Part shown: positions 35,100 to 47,292 of the stretch, piece by piece
Layout: each line of letters begins with the position of its first letter
Position numbering within the stretch: position 1 is the stretch's first letter
Assembly: GCA_027559495.1 (NCBI GenBank)
Contig: JAMXSV010000008.1
Span: 2,356,001-2,420,000, forward strand
Direction of reading: 5' to 3'
Length of the DNA stretch: 64,000 bases
From: Aurifilum marmelostoma
Lineage: Eukaryota; Ascomycota; Sordariomycetes; Diaporthales; Cryphonectriaceae
Made by a program: the position numbers and the translations under genes
Notes under the pieces: generated by a model
The model's input: only the letters and a program-made list of their open reading frames with translations
Databases searched by the model: none
What the model was told of the DNA's origin: nothing

Positions 35100-35675
35100 T
35101 TGGTGGGTCAGGCAGTCCTCGTCTCGACCTTGACGACTGCTGTCTGGCTGTCTCCTTCCTCCCTCTCTCTCTTGCTCCTTACACACACACACACCCACCC
35201 TTCCCGACCAACTCTAGGTCACCAGGCCACAAGATTATAAGGCTGCGATGCCTTCCCGCTTTCATGGCTCTCTTGTTTGCCTCAGTCCCTACCATCTTCC
35301 CTTGTTCTCTACATCAGGTCATATGAACTGCGTCCACACTCGCTAGTTTTCCTAGTCTGGATCTCCTTCTTGTCGCCTGTTCCTATTCTTCTTGACTCAT
35401 CCCTGTGCTATATTCGTCTCATTACCTGGCGTTGTCTTCATCATACAGGTTGCTTCCAACTTATATATAACCACTCCTCCTGCCTGAACTTTCGGTCATC
35501 AGGCCACGCCACTTTATCGACAGAAATCACATATTACCCCCTATACATACGCTGTTTCTTTGCCTCTCGATCTTCTCGCACACACGCATATAAACACACG
35601 CATACTCTCTCTTTTTCACATACGCACACACACTCTCTCTTCCAGCCTGTCTATTCTCGCCACCCGCCCGTCACC

Positions 35676-35927
35676 ATGTGTTTCCAGCTGGTCGAGCTGT
35701 ACGCGGCATGCCGCTGCCCGTACTACACGCATGCCATCGATCGTTGCGGTCTCTACCCGAACCACAGTATAACGCAGAGGGTCATACTGGTCGGATACGC
35801 CTGCACAGCTCACGGACAGGGCCGAGGAGGCTCCCGCCAAGACCGTGCCTACTACGATCAACAAAATTACTCGGATTCGGGATACGGTAGCGGACACTCT
35901 CACAAGAGCAACCGCCGTCACCGGTGA
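35676..35927 (+). CDS. Small conserved MCFQ cysteine protein, unknown function
   Basis: Single exon, 83 residues. ATG 35676 is in excellent context (CACCATGTG) and ends a CT/CA-rich leader. The protein begins MCFQLVELYAACRCPYY, with further Cys in AIDRCGLYP and LVGYACTAHG. I recall a group of short filamentous-fungal proteins that share the MCFQ start, the CRCxYY motif and the VLVGYxC motif. The Cys/His spacing could bind a metal, but that is inference. The C terminus is disordered (Gly/Ser/Tyr/His-rich) and ends basic (KSNRRHR). There is no signal peptide or membrane segment. It sits alone between two long non-coding regions, which is typical of fungal genes with large regulatory flanks. I cannot name a function. 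Confidence 0.75.
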   Translation: MCFQLVELYAACRCPYYTHAIDRCGLYPNHSITQRVILVGYACTAHGQGRGGSRQDRAYYDQQNYSDSGYGSGHSHKSNRRHR

Positions 35928-36709
35928 AGTGTTTTGTCTTCGAGGATGGGCTGCTGTGCGTGGCCCTCGCCGTCGTTGAGCAAGTTCGCGGTGGCAGACT
36001 GGGTGAGATACCTCTATGCGTTCAGGCAGAGGTCAATGTCAAGCGCCCAGCCACCATCGCAGCTTTCCTACCTGTTGGTGGGCCACGACCGTCTCACATC
36101 GACATCCGCACCGCCGGCGTTAGGATGACAACGACTCGACCAATGGGCGATTAGGCGTGGTTTCGAACGCCAGGATGTCTTCACACGCGCGCAATACCCA
36201 CAGCGAGTCTGTCTTCGAAGACAGATTTGCGGATCACATATGTGGTTCTGAACGGTTTGGTTTCTCATCGCCTACGGACGGCATAACCAATACAACTTGC
36301 GACCGGCAACATCGACACCATCATCAGCAGATATATACGATCTGGCTACCCGGTCTCGGAGGTGACCATGAAGATTCGTCCTCGTCTTCGACTACGCGCT
36401 TGAAATTCTCTTCTCTGCCTTGTCTTTTTGTTGCAATATCCCGAATTCCGCACTGCTTTTCTTGCTTGGTTCCTTGATTCTGTTTCCTGCATCGAGCGAG
36501 CGAGCATAGCGACTGCCTTGGGCAACTGTTACCTTTTCGCGTGGGCGTTCCAGTGGTAGACCTTCCTGTTTTGGTTTGGTGTCTGGCTACAACTTGGCCT
36601 CACGGCTACCTGCTGTTTTCCATTGTCGACTGTCTCTGTTTTCTTTTCCTTTGGTTCGGTGACTGCTCCTGCTGGCGAGACTTGTCCTTTCATCTGTACT
36701 ATCTTCTTT

Positions 36710-36735
36710 TCTTCTTCTTCTTCTTCTTCTTCTTC
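36710..36735. repeat. TTC trinucleotide repeat
   Basis: Tandem (CTT)n tract of about eight units in a T-rich stretch. Confidence 0.85.
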
Positions 36736-37700
36736 GATGTTGTTATTATGTTTGGGGGATGGGAGGGGGGTCCCAGTTCTTTTGTGATCAAGATCAGGTA
36801 TTTGCATCGGATGGACACAGGGAAAATACCAGGCGTTCTTGGGTCAAGGTCGGGCTGGAGGTCGGAAGGCGTCTAGATGCACGTGCATCTTGATTTTTGG
36901 TTTGAATTTTCCTCTCCCGGGACTTTGTTCCCACTGTTATTTTGATTTTCGGCTCATTCTGTTTTCGCTTTCCTTTCTCTTTTCCTTACTTACAATTTCA
37001 ATCTCTCTCTCTGTCTGTCTGTCTACACGCACTTTGCGTTTCTGATTTCTCTACTCTACTCTCGTGACTTTTCGAGTCTACATTTCTTATGTGCACTCTT
37101 GCTCCGAGAGCAGAGGGCAAACCTTTGTACCAGCCCTGGGGCTCGACAAGGAAAGGACGCGGAAAGGTTGAGGAGCTGGCCTTTTCAACATTATCCGAGT
37201 GGTGCATACTTGATCGTGGCTATGAGCCGGGCTCGCCTCTTCTAGGTTTCTAATCATTACTGGACGACACTAGGCTCTGGTAGCCAGATTGCTCGTGCGT
37301 TACGGAGCGGCGAAGTGGAGAGGAAACAAGAAGGAAGGAGAGGGGCACGAACTGAACGCACCGACCACCTCGACACCCACGGACAGCAGGTTATGTCTGG
37401 CACTTCAGATGACGGGGATCACTGGCGATCCTTTCACCGGCGGGAGAGACTCCTTCGCGCGGGGCGGAAGGATCTCGAAGGACCTGAACTCAGAGACGAT
37501 GGGTGGAGAAGATTGAAAGACAAGAAAGAAAAAAAGGGAGAGCGCAGGAGCAATTGCCTTTTCTTACCATGTGAACAATATACACTACACTACAGCTGGG
37601 CTGAGTGGGAAGGTCATCGACAACAGCCAGCCACCGAGTGCCGCAGTGTATCGAAGCTGGAAATGGCCTGACCCTGGGCCCTCTGGCCTGTGGTCCGAGG

Positions 37701-37711
37701 CCCCCCCCCCC
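37701..37711. repeat. Poly-C tract (C11)
   Basis: Eleven consecutive cytosines in intergenic DNA. Confidence 0.9.
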
Positions 37712-39434
37712 TTCCCCTTTACGGGCCATGGATAGCTGGGCGAGTCGAGGCCACCTCTAAGATGCGCACGGCATTTGTAAGGCTTGGACAAGGTTGGCAG
37801 TGGCAAGACAGCAAAAGGTTGACTGGTTCGCCTTGTTATTACTTTACGAACAAAATGGGATGGAAATGGTTCATCGCCATGGGCTGGACTACCTATGGAA
37901 TTTTACTGAAGAAAACACGGCATATATCTATACATAGAACTCAGAAATTATCAACAAGGCGATGTCGCCTGTCCACATCAAAGGAACAGTCACAAGAGCT
38001 CCCCGTCTTCCGGTATTCCTGTTCGTCTTTAGATCCTGTAAGGCTCGAAAGGGCCGACAAGGCCGTCTACCCGTCCCATCATGACCTCCAACCATTCACA
38101 ATGGCAAGTCAACCAATCATACCATCCTGGTCCATACGGCATTCCAGCGGATCCCACAAGACTGAAAGGTGGGGTGAGGGGAAGACGCGAGATCTGAGCC
38201 CCGCGGCTACTGATGTTCAATGAATGATGATAAGAGAACCCCAAAAAAGAAACCAGGGAGGAAGGAAAGACCAAGAGCTGGCACAAGCGCAGCCGAGCTG
38301 AAGCGCGTAGGCCGAGCCCGAGCCACTTTGCCGATGGCGTGAGAGGCGCAAAAACAAAAAGAGAGGCCGCGCAGGACTCAGGCCAGTGGAGAAGGACAAA
38401 CAGAAAAATTAATCCCTACGATATCACCTACCCTCTCCATTCTATCTTTTGTTATGTTTTCTTTTTTAAGAGATGTGTGTCTGGTAGTGGAGGTGTGCTG
38501 GTTGATAACATCATCATGCATCCACCCACCTGAATAAATGTCCTGTGTGTGTCTGTGTGTGTGGCCCAGTGACCACACCCACCGTCAATTGACCACCTTT
38601 TAGTTGCCCGGGGGGACGTCCCTGGTTAACCCGGCTGACTGGGCGTCCTTGCGGGGATGGGTGGTACGGATCCGCACATGGGATGGATGGATGGGACGGA
38701 CCAGGGGGCAGATGCTGTGGTCTGGTGCAATTCACAGCAAGTACAGCCCCCCCCCTTCCTTTCACATAAGGCGCGCCCCCCCTGGTCCTCAAGGTGGTTG
38801 AGAGTTTGGCGCAGGTGAATCCAACTGTAAAAGACAGAGGCATTACAAGTATGTGTGTGTGTGGGTGTTCACGCGCGGAAAGAAAAGTATATTTGGGGGG
38901 CGGAAAATCAGTCTTGGTAAGTGTGGAATACTTTGATACTATACTGATGGCCATAGAATGGGCGGCCAAGGGGAGGAGGGTGTGTGAATTGGATGGGATG
39001 GAAGGATCCGGCTGTTAGTAGGAGTTTCGTAGGGGAAGGAGCATAGTCGTGCTCAGCGAGTGTACATGGGTGTGGAAGACCGAGATACAGAAGGAGTAGA
39101 GACGGAGAAAAGGAAAATAATAAAATCGAGCTTGAATTAACTCAAAAAAAGACAAGAAACGGTCTCCCAAGCCTAAACGGAATGCCGAAACGGTGGATCG
39201 TCTTATCATGCCAGGTATTCGCGGTAGAAAGCGAAACATATACAGAATGAAAAAAATAAAATAATAATGACAATAATAAAAAAAAAAATTGGTGACAAGC
39301 TGCGTGGTACATGGATTAGACCGAGTAAGAAGTACATAAGAAGAAGGCACTGCAGCTGTCTTGCATATCTGTGATTCCTACATCAGACGATGACAGGCCT
39401 GCGTGCTGACTTTTGTTTCTCCCCTCTCTCCTGT

Positions 39435-39455
39435 CTGCTGCTGCTGCTGCTGCTG
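39435..39455. repeat. CTG trinucleotide repeat
   Basis: About seven CTG units, intergenic. Confidence 0.85.
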
Positions 39456-40138
39456 ACAGTGCCAAGTCTGACCCGAGGACCCCAGGAGAGAGGGATGCAG
39501 AGCCTAGAAAGAATTTCTAGAAGTCTTCCCCATTTGTAACATGCACGTCGATCAGGTTTCTCTTCCTTCCAGCCACCCTTGTACATGTCCTATCCACTCA
39601 GATCACTTAGCCTTGTGCTGTTGAGTGGAGGTTTGGGAGAATAAGCGCGCAAGCGCCTAAATCTGCAAAGACAAAAATAAGAAGAAGAAATAGAAGAAAA
39701 TACAGAAGAAAATAAAAATATACAGAGTGTTAGCCAGAGTGTTCAGCGGTGCCATCAGCCGTGTCACTACCACAGCGTCCGGCCAGGGCCCCCTGCCTCT
39801 CCCTCCCTCATGATGCAAGATCGAGGTACGTTGCTTTCTTCCTTGTTGTGGCGTTTGATCAGAGAAATTATTCTGTGAGCCTTGCGCCGCTTTAAGTCAT
39901 GCTACCACAGAAAGCAAGAAGGGTGGGTGGGACTGAATGGGACCTGCTTGATGGTGGATAGCTGCAGGTCTGCATGTCTTGGATGGCACACCCACAGACA
40001 CACATACACCGTGTTTCTTCATGCAGGGCCCAAGTAATGGGGGAGTGTGGCAGGGAAACATCAAAAGAGTTGCCTTGCATTGAACCGATTGCTCATTTCC
40101 GAATGGCGGATACATTGCTGGGTAGCACTGAGACCAGC

Positions 40139-40158
40139 ACACACACACACACACACAC
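40139..40158. repeat. AC dinucleotide repeat
   Basis: About ten AC units, intergenic. Confidence 0.85.
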
Positions 40159-41109
40159 CATGTGCTGCATCGAGATGCAGCCCTACAGTGGAAGTTGTCG
40201 GCCTCTTCTGAGACCTGCCAGGCAGAGAGGGGTTGTTTGGTTGCACCCTGCTGACGGCATATACTTGTGCACACCCACTATATGCCCCTGCTCCTTGCCG
40301 AGGCTTCCATGCTCCTTCACAGCAACATCCCGGGCTCTCTTACTTGACCTTGAGGCGCATGGGGGAGCGGTGTGAAAGTTGCGCGGCTGGTTGGCGAATC
40401 AGGGGGGGGAGAACAACAGCAAAAGATACACGGCCGTGATTTTCCTCATTATTTTCGTCTCCTAGGCCCAACGGTCTGAATACAACTAGTTTGGTCATAA
40501 TCATCGTCATCATTTCTTTCTCTTTTTCAATCCTGAAACCTGACCGCCGTTGCGGCTGTTGCTGTTGCTGCTGCTGTGGTCATCGTTCACGCGGTCATGC
40601 TCATCACTTGTCTTTCGTAATCTTGCCATGTGGTCGGGTGGTCGCGATGCCAGTGACGAGGCACTGCATCAGCACCACAACCGCAGACAAACCAGGTGTC
40701 CCAGAAAGGGGAACAGGAACACAAAAAGGAATATAATTTTATCTGCAAGTAGGCCAGAACAGTGGGAAGGAATGGTCAGCCGGGGGCTTCCACCTTTGTG
40801 TGTGTACGTGGCTGTCTCTCCTCTGTGGATGTGGGTGTGGCGCAAGAAAAGAAATAATCCCAAAAAAGGGTATGATGAGTTTAGAATTCTGATTCGCTCG
40901 GGGAGGGAGCGAACCTCGACAGCAACTCCCGCAAGGCGCGGGCCGTAGTAAAGGAAGAAGGAATGGGAAGTATTGAAGCCGCAATCCCTTATTGCCTCTG
41001 CCTCTCCGTCTGTTCGTCTCACTTCTTGCTCGTCAGACCTGTACTGCTCCACCAATGGCGCAAGCGAGGGCAGTTCACAGCCAGTCATAACGGAAAATAA
41101 TGGGCCTTT

Positions 41110-41126
41110 CCCCCCCCCCCCCCCCC
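41110..41126. repeat. Poly-C tract (C17)
   Basis: Seventeen consecutive cytosines, the longest G/C mononucleotide run in the window. Confidence 0.9.
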
Positions 41127-42266
41127 TCTCTTCCTCTTTATTCTTTTAATGGGTTGATGGGTGGGAAAGATCTGACCGATACAAGAACCAGGTAAGACTA
41201 GATAGCACACAGTAGTGTCAGCCTCAGCAGGACCAGGTAGCCGACGTGGGTGTTGGCTATTGTGTTGGTGATTCCGCGGTGGGCGACGTTATCAAGACAA
41301 ACGTCGTCTGTGCGTGCACCCTGGGAAGGAAGGAAAAAAAAAGAGTTTGCCCGACAACAATAGGCTAGCGGAGGTCACTACTAGCATCCACTGGCGGCAC
41401 CTACTATAGCGCCCATCCAACAGTACCATTCAGGTACTACCGGATCACCAGGTCACCCTAAGCAGGCCTAAAAATAGCCCCCAACAGGATGGGTCTCTCT
41501 GGCTTAGCATAGCGTCGTCGGCCTGTGCGCCTGTCCCCGCTGGGCCGTCCAGGGACCGGGGAGGGGGGAGGGGGACGGGGAGGCAACACAGAGGGGCCAG
41601 CACGGATGGTTAGGGCATCTGCCGGGGAACCTAGATCACAGGAATCTCCCATAATCATAAACAACATCAGCATCATCATAGTCTTCATCGCGTCTCATCG
41701 TCCTGCGAAAACGTGCCAGTCCGTCATCCATGGCGTTCCACACAACCTCAAAGTGTGTGTGGGCTGCAGACGGGGCGATCATCGTGGATGGCAGGAGGAC
41801 AGGAGAGCTTCCAGAGGGGTAAGAGTGGGTGGGTGTGCTGAGTTGCAGCCCAGACATCGGACGAAGTAACACTGACAGGGGGCTGGGCCACATGGGCAGG
41901 AGGATCTTGGGGTCTAAAATTATACCGTCGAGCGTAATGCTTGGTACAATGACAGTAGCAGCAGCAGCACCATCATCACAGATGCTGACTGTTGTCGTCT
42001 TCTAGCAGTGCAGCTGTCACAAATACTAGTGAGACGCACCGCCGAGAACAGGGGGAAAAGGTCTAGGGGGGAAACAAAGAAAAATAGATAAATTAATAAA
42101 CTGATTTTTGAAAAGAAAACGCCGAGGGGCCAGGGTCTTGATTGGGAAGAAACAAAAAAAATACGTCGCGATGTATTCTTCCTGTTTGGGAAGAAAACTG
42201 CCCAGCCCCAGTGTCTCTCTCAAGAATGTAGGCCACGTTGCCTCGTGGCCACGTCGCACAGAACTC

Positions 42267-42336
42267 CAGGCATGCCTGCATGCATATCGCGACCCGGTGC
42301 CGACAGTGACTCGGTGCCGGTAGGCCTGCATGCCTG
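42267..42336. repeat. Short inverted repeat with internal direct repeats
   Basis: Arms caggcatgc (42267-42275) and gcatgcctg (42328-42336) are perfectly complementary across a 52-base spacer. The spacer holds two copies of cggtgccg. Confidence 0.5.
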
Positions 42337-42955
42337 TGACCTTCTGGGACCGAGGCACGTCGTAAACATCAGCATACTCTGCCATACATGCAACCCCAGA
42401 TACCTGGCTGTGTATGTGTCCTTCTTCTTGGCCCATCCCGTCCTTGTGGCCCCTTTTCGACCCACGAACTGCAGCTCGGGTGCCACAGATAGGGCTGAGA
42501 ATTGTTCTTCAGACTACCTGGCTGCCTGTACTAACTAACATCGTAACTTGACATTCCCTGGAGACGTTATGTCACAGTCTGACCTGCCTTGGCGGCCACT
42601 TGTCGGTTGCCTTGGCTCTGACGGGCTGAAAGGACTGTGACGAGCTTGTCGCACCACATCCTGTTACCTCGTGTACCGTATACCTTCTTGCTGCCTCGAG
42701 CAGGCTGAATTAGCACAAGTCCGATGTCTTGCACCCAAGTGCGATGGATGAAAGGCCGAGCTGGGCCCGGGTTTCCATCCCGCTCTCCTGCAGCAAGCAC
42801 ACAAGCATACATATAGACAAGATCACAGGCAGGTCAGACGAGGGATCCTCAAAACGCGTGCCTCTCGCGTGGCACCTGGCTCAGATCTGCGGCGAGACCA
42901 CACTGCCCCGCGGCGGCTCGTGCTGCTGCCGTAGAGGAGGTGGCGCCCGTCGGTC

Positions 42956-42965
42956 GGGGGGGGGG
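42956..42965. repeat. Poly-G tract (G10)
   Basis: Ten consecutive guanines, intergenic. Confidence 0.9.
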
Positions 42966-43951
42966 CGCCAGTTTCAAATGTCAAGGTGGTCTCTCTTCTG
43001 AGAGGCAACAAGGACGAAAAGACAACACGTAACAACATCTAACAGCGGTGTAGAAGACAGCCCCCAGAAGGTCAGCCATGATTTGGGCCAATACCACAAT
43101 GTATATCGTGAAGGCTTCCGGGGCCACCAGTTCGTCCACCCCAGACCCCATGACGGGAGAATGTTGACATGTATTTATCATGCCGAATTACTTCTTTCTA
43201 AAAAATAAAATAAAGTACGGAGAACACTCAGGTTTAAAGTCGGCGAACATGCGGGCAGGGGAGAAAAGGGCCGGTTCAATTGTATCTCATTGCGCTGCCT
43301 TCACAGGAACGCGGAGGCTGCAAGTGATCCCCTGACGGTCTGCAGGGCTTTTCAGGTGGCGTCGAGGACGGGAGTATGCGCTGGGCCGCTGGGGCATATC
43401 CCGTCCAAGTAGAGCGAGCTGTTCTCTCGAGTCCCCGGCACAAAATACACCAGGCCTCAGGCGGGCCGTCGCCTCCCGCTGTCTGTGCGACATCCGTGAA
43501 AGCCTTTGCCTGTGCAGGGAATCCCTGAGGGGGCTCTCTCTCAGTATGTCGTGTTGGTGCTTCAGTAGCAAGTCTAAGCATTTATTGAAAATTGATTGTC
43601 CTTTGAGTAAGATGATCGATTCGAGGGCCGTCCTCCAGGAAGGGTGAGGTTCTGGCTGGTCGGATTGCGCTTTTCAGAGGGCGGGGAGATCACCAGTAGG
43701 ACACGCTGCAGGGCCAATTGCAGTGAACGCAAGGTCATGCAGAGACATCCCACACCACCCCGTAGCCGATTCGTGCAGGGGCCACACCCAGCCCCATTTC
43801 GGCAAGGGCCCCATCCATTTACAGGCGCGTCTTCCACAACGCGTCTGCATCACCAGAGTTAGATGGCTCACCCAGATGTTCACCCAGATTCAACAACGTT
43901 CTCGACTTGTATTCCATCAACTTCAGCACTGCAGAACAGTGACCGGATGCA

Positions 43952-46173
43952 ATGTCTGCCGCCAGGCAGATGAACGGTCAAGATGCCGTGGTCCGCCGCG
44001 GCCAAGAACAGTACGCAGATAACAAGCTGACGGCAGCGTTTGAGTCGTTCAAAAAGGCAAGTTGGGTTGTAACCAATTGGATCACCGTCATCTTCCCTGC
44101 ACTAGTACTGACTCTGGGCTTCCTGCAGGCCGTTCTCATGTGCGAGTGCAACAGAGACTCCCTTACGTCTGCCCGGAAACTCGGCATCTCGATTAAGGAC
44201 ATGCCTCTTCCCGTCTGTCATTGCAAAGACTTTATGTCCTTGGCTGCCAATGACCGTGACAAGCTGGCCATGTACAAATTGGCCAAAGATACATGTAGTT
44301 GTGGCAGCGGCGTACTGTGTTGCCAATCTCGTGCACACATCGCCGCTCTCAATGGTCTGGCCGCCGTGTGTGAGGCGCAGAAGGATTATGACAAGGCTCA
44401 CCGCTATGCAACACTCCTGGTCATCGTCGCACCTCACGCCCCTGAAGGCTATCTGAGGCTGGCCAAGATTCTACGTCTCAAGGACGCATCCAATGAATCT
44501 GCAACCAAGAGTCGATGCTCGTGGATCTATTCCCAGGCCGCCCAGAGCGTTCAGGTGTACGGTGATAAGAACCACCAGAAGCTTAAGGTTGGAACCCCGT
44601 CCTCATGCCCCCCCTCCCTCTTTGTTCGATCTGGTGCTGACACCTCACATAGGTGCTGGTAAGCCTGGTACGGAAAGACATTATTCGAGCTCTTCCTTCC
44701 GAGCTTCAGGAGATGGTTCTCGGGGATCTGTCGTACAAAGATCTCTGCCGGGCCATGCTGGTGTCTAAAGCTTGGAATCACGCGTGCCGCAACAGGGGTC
44801 TATGGCGGCATCTAGAGCTCGTGAGAGGCTGGAGATCCATACAGGTCCGACGTTTTCCAGGCATGTTGCAGGAAATCATCGGCAAGCGATCTCGGAACCT
44901 GGCCGTCAGCCTGCTCGTCAAGAGCATGCGGGACTTTGGCATTGAGGGCGACAGATTGGGAGCCATGCTCAAAGCACTGCCCCAGTTGAACAGTCTCTCT
45001 CTTCACGGCTTCGACCCCAGAGACGCGCTGTACAGACCCGATCTCTACAACAAGACTCCCTCTTTCAGGGATACCATGATCGCCATATGCAAATATGCAC
45101 CGGCTACCCTCGAGACTCTGAACCTGGAGGATTTTCATCACAACGAAGGAGGCCACCACTCAATCCCGATTCCTACGGCGCCTTGCTTTGCCCCCAACTT
45201 GAAGGTGTTGAGCCTCATCAACATGTCCAAACCAGATTTGGGCGTCGGTTTCCTGGAATCCACGGTCTGGCCAAAGCTGGAGAAATTGACAATCAAGGGC
45301 AACACGACCGTTCGGGACATTGGCCACCCGATTCTCAATATCGTAAGGCCCCCTTCTCCGCACAAATCTCAAACATTATGGTTTGTCTTGGTCACTAAAA
45401 ATTGCCTACAGGAGAGACTCGTTCGTGCAACACCGGCACTCAAGAGCCTGACCTTGAGTGACGTCCTGGTGCAAAACAGCGCAGTCCCCAGCCCGCGATG
45501 GACAATGCTAGAGCGCCTCAGCATCGGACGTATGAAAGGTCGTCTTTTCGCGTCGTGCTCTACGGTCCGATCACTTGACCTCCTTGAGAGTGGCAATCAG
45601 ACTATCTCTAGACTCTTCGACTCCGTTCGGACCAAGAACCCAGAAGACCTTCTTAAGTTGGAGCACCTTCACTTTTACTGGTCAGATGAGAGAATGTCGC
45701 CCAGCCTACCAGACTTGTACCGTTTCAAGCCGAGCTGCGATAACGGCACCCTTCATTCCCTGCACATCACGTTCAACGAGCGAAGCCGGGCCTATCTGGA
45801 CAAGATCATCAACAAAGACGCGATCCGCACCTTGAGTGGTTACGACATCGTGATGCCCAGCATCAATGGTGGAGGCTCAAGGGGCAACCTAGACAAGTTT
45901 ACGAAGTGGGTTGCCGAATTCCCCAACCTCACCACCGTCGGCGTCTACCCGCAGAAGACCGAGAACGCTTGGCTCGCCGTTGCACTGCTGGTTTCTGAGC
46001 GACCAAACATCAAGACAATCTACACCGACGTTCTCCGCGGTGTCTACCGGGATGAGGTTATGGAGCATGCAGCTGCGAAGGGCATCAAGATCATACATGC
46101 CAGTCGCGTACCTGAGCCCGCTCTGAAGCCCATCGTGGCATCGGACCCACTGCAGGTTGCGGAGGCTGATTAA
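43952..46173 (+). CDS. TPR/F-box/LRR protein, Pof3/Dia2-like SCF substrate receptor
   Basis: Exons 43952-44056, 44129-44587, 44653-45342 and 45412-46173 code 671 residues. The N terminus has TPR-like helices (VVRRGQEQYADNKLTAAFE; LNGLAAVCEAQKDYDKAHRYA). It is followed by an F-box at about residues 195-235 (RALPSELQEMVLGDLSYKDL). The rest is leucine-rich (LETLNLEDF, LKVLSLINM, LEKLTIKG, LKSLTLSDV). TPR, F-box and LRR in that order is the architecture of S. pombe Pof3 and yeast Dia2, which recruit chromatin and replication substrates to SCF ubiquitin ligase. Intron 1 (44057-44128) has a GC donor (AAG|GCAAGT), is 72 bp, keeps frame and has no stop; retention would insert a hydrophobic 24-residue segment into the TPR part. 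Intron 2 has an unusual GTTGGA donor. Orthology to Pof3 is inference from architecture. Confidence 0.8.
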
Positions 46174-47292
46174 GGGGCGCAATGCCGCCGTACGATGCCC
46201 CTCTTGGTGCTCGACGAGGACTCGATTCCCTGCGACTTGTGACATCGCGCAAGTCACCTCGATTTTCTCTACTCTTTGTAGTGGGACCTGTTTCGTAGCA
46301 TCTATTGCAGACAGGAGTGGCCTCAACGTGCCGTTGGCAATTCTCAATGGTCCCTCTTAAGATAGAGGAGGACGAAGGAAAAAAAAAAGAGAAAGAAAAA
46401 AAAAGGCAAAGAAGAAGAACACGCCTGAAGAGCAGGCAAGGTGAGCAACCTGTGTCTTCATCATTCACACTCTGTAAGCTAATATGCCGAGGAAATTTCT
46501 AGCAGCAGAGGCCACCCTGAAGCAAGCCACCGGCGACCAGTGCCGCTACCCACTAAAAAACCAGAATCGCGACATCATCCACTTGTACTCACGACCTTGC
46601 AGTAAGGGTTGTTAGCCGCTGTCGACGATATCCGATTCTGTCGGGCCAGTTGAACGCATACACGGCGAGATCAAGCTGTAAAGGCTCTATGGGCCGGGGA
46701 TCTTGCGACACGGTTAAGACAGACCACTGCGTGGAAGGCATCATGTGTTGGGTCCCTAGTCCTACAATGGTGGAAGGGATGAGCATTCATTCGGCTGGCG
46801 ATCGTGCTCGCAGATTTCTCTGTGCGGTGAAGGATGGTACGTACCTGATAATGAAGATCCACGATATCACGAAGGAGGTGCGTCAATGATGATGAGAGCT
46901 TGACGTTACCTGGTAGAAGACTAGGCTTTAGACTATGAATGAAGAACCCATGACATACTCACTGTGCGAGGCTTCCGGTCGTCATCGTCAAGCTATGTCG
47001 TTACTGCATGGGTAGATCACAATCTACTGCGATGCACCCCCCGAAGAGGCGCAGGAAAATGGCAGGGGAAAAGCAGCGCGAGTGGATATTATTAAAACAA
47101 AATGTCTAGCCTCTCCGCAATCAGACAAAAAAAACAAACAACAACGATGATGATCCAACTCTTGAACACGGCCCACTGCGCCATTCTCCCGGCCCGAAAC
47201 AGCATGACTAGATCACGCGCGCACAAGACCAGCGCCTCCCTGCCGAATCCAGCAAGCCTCTTCTCTCTTGCCATGCCTCTTCGATTGCCTCC
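46174..47292. other. Intergenic region between convergent F-box and TinC-like genes
   Basis: Convergent 3' flanks with no supported gene. It contains an A/G-rich stretch near 46370-46430. Confidence 0.5.

Larger units (their letters stand above)
23385..35675. other. 12.3 kb region without a convincing gene
   Basis: Read on both strands, I find no protein family, tRNA or intact mobile element. GC content is moderate except for an AT-richer part around 23.4-24.5 kb, so it does not look strongly RIP-mutated. It contains microsatellites, G/C runs, an inverted-repeat module with CCAAT boxes (26737-26842), and one weak candidate for a small spliced gene (25976-26373, minus). The right end (about 34.6-35.7 kb) is pyrimidine-rich and microsatellite-rich and probably belongs to the leader of the MCFQ gene. 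Confidence 0.55.
35928..43951. other. 8.0 kb region without a convincing gene
   Basis: No protein family or RNA gene recognised on either strand. The first about 1.3 kb is T-rich with pyrimidine tracts and may be 3' UTR of the MCFQ gene. The rest carries many short tandem repeats (CTG, CA, TTC, poly-C and poly-G) and chance open frames. A small inverted repeat lies at 42267-42336. The right end includes the promoter of the F-box gene. Confidence 0.55.
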
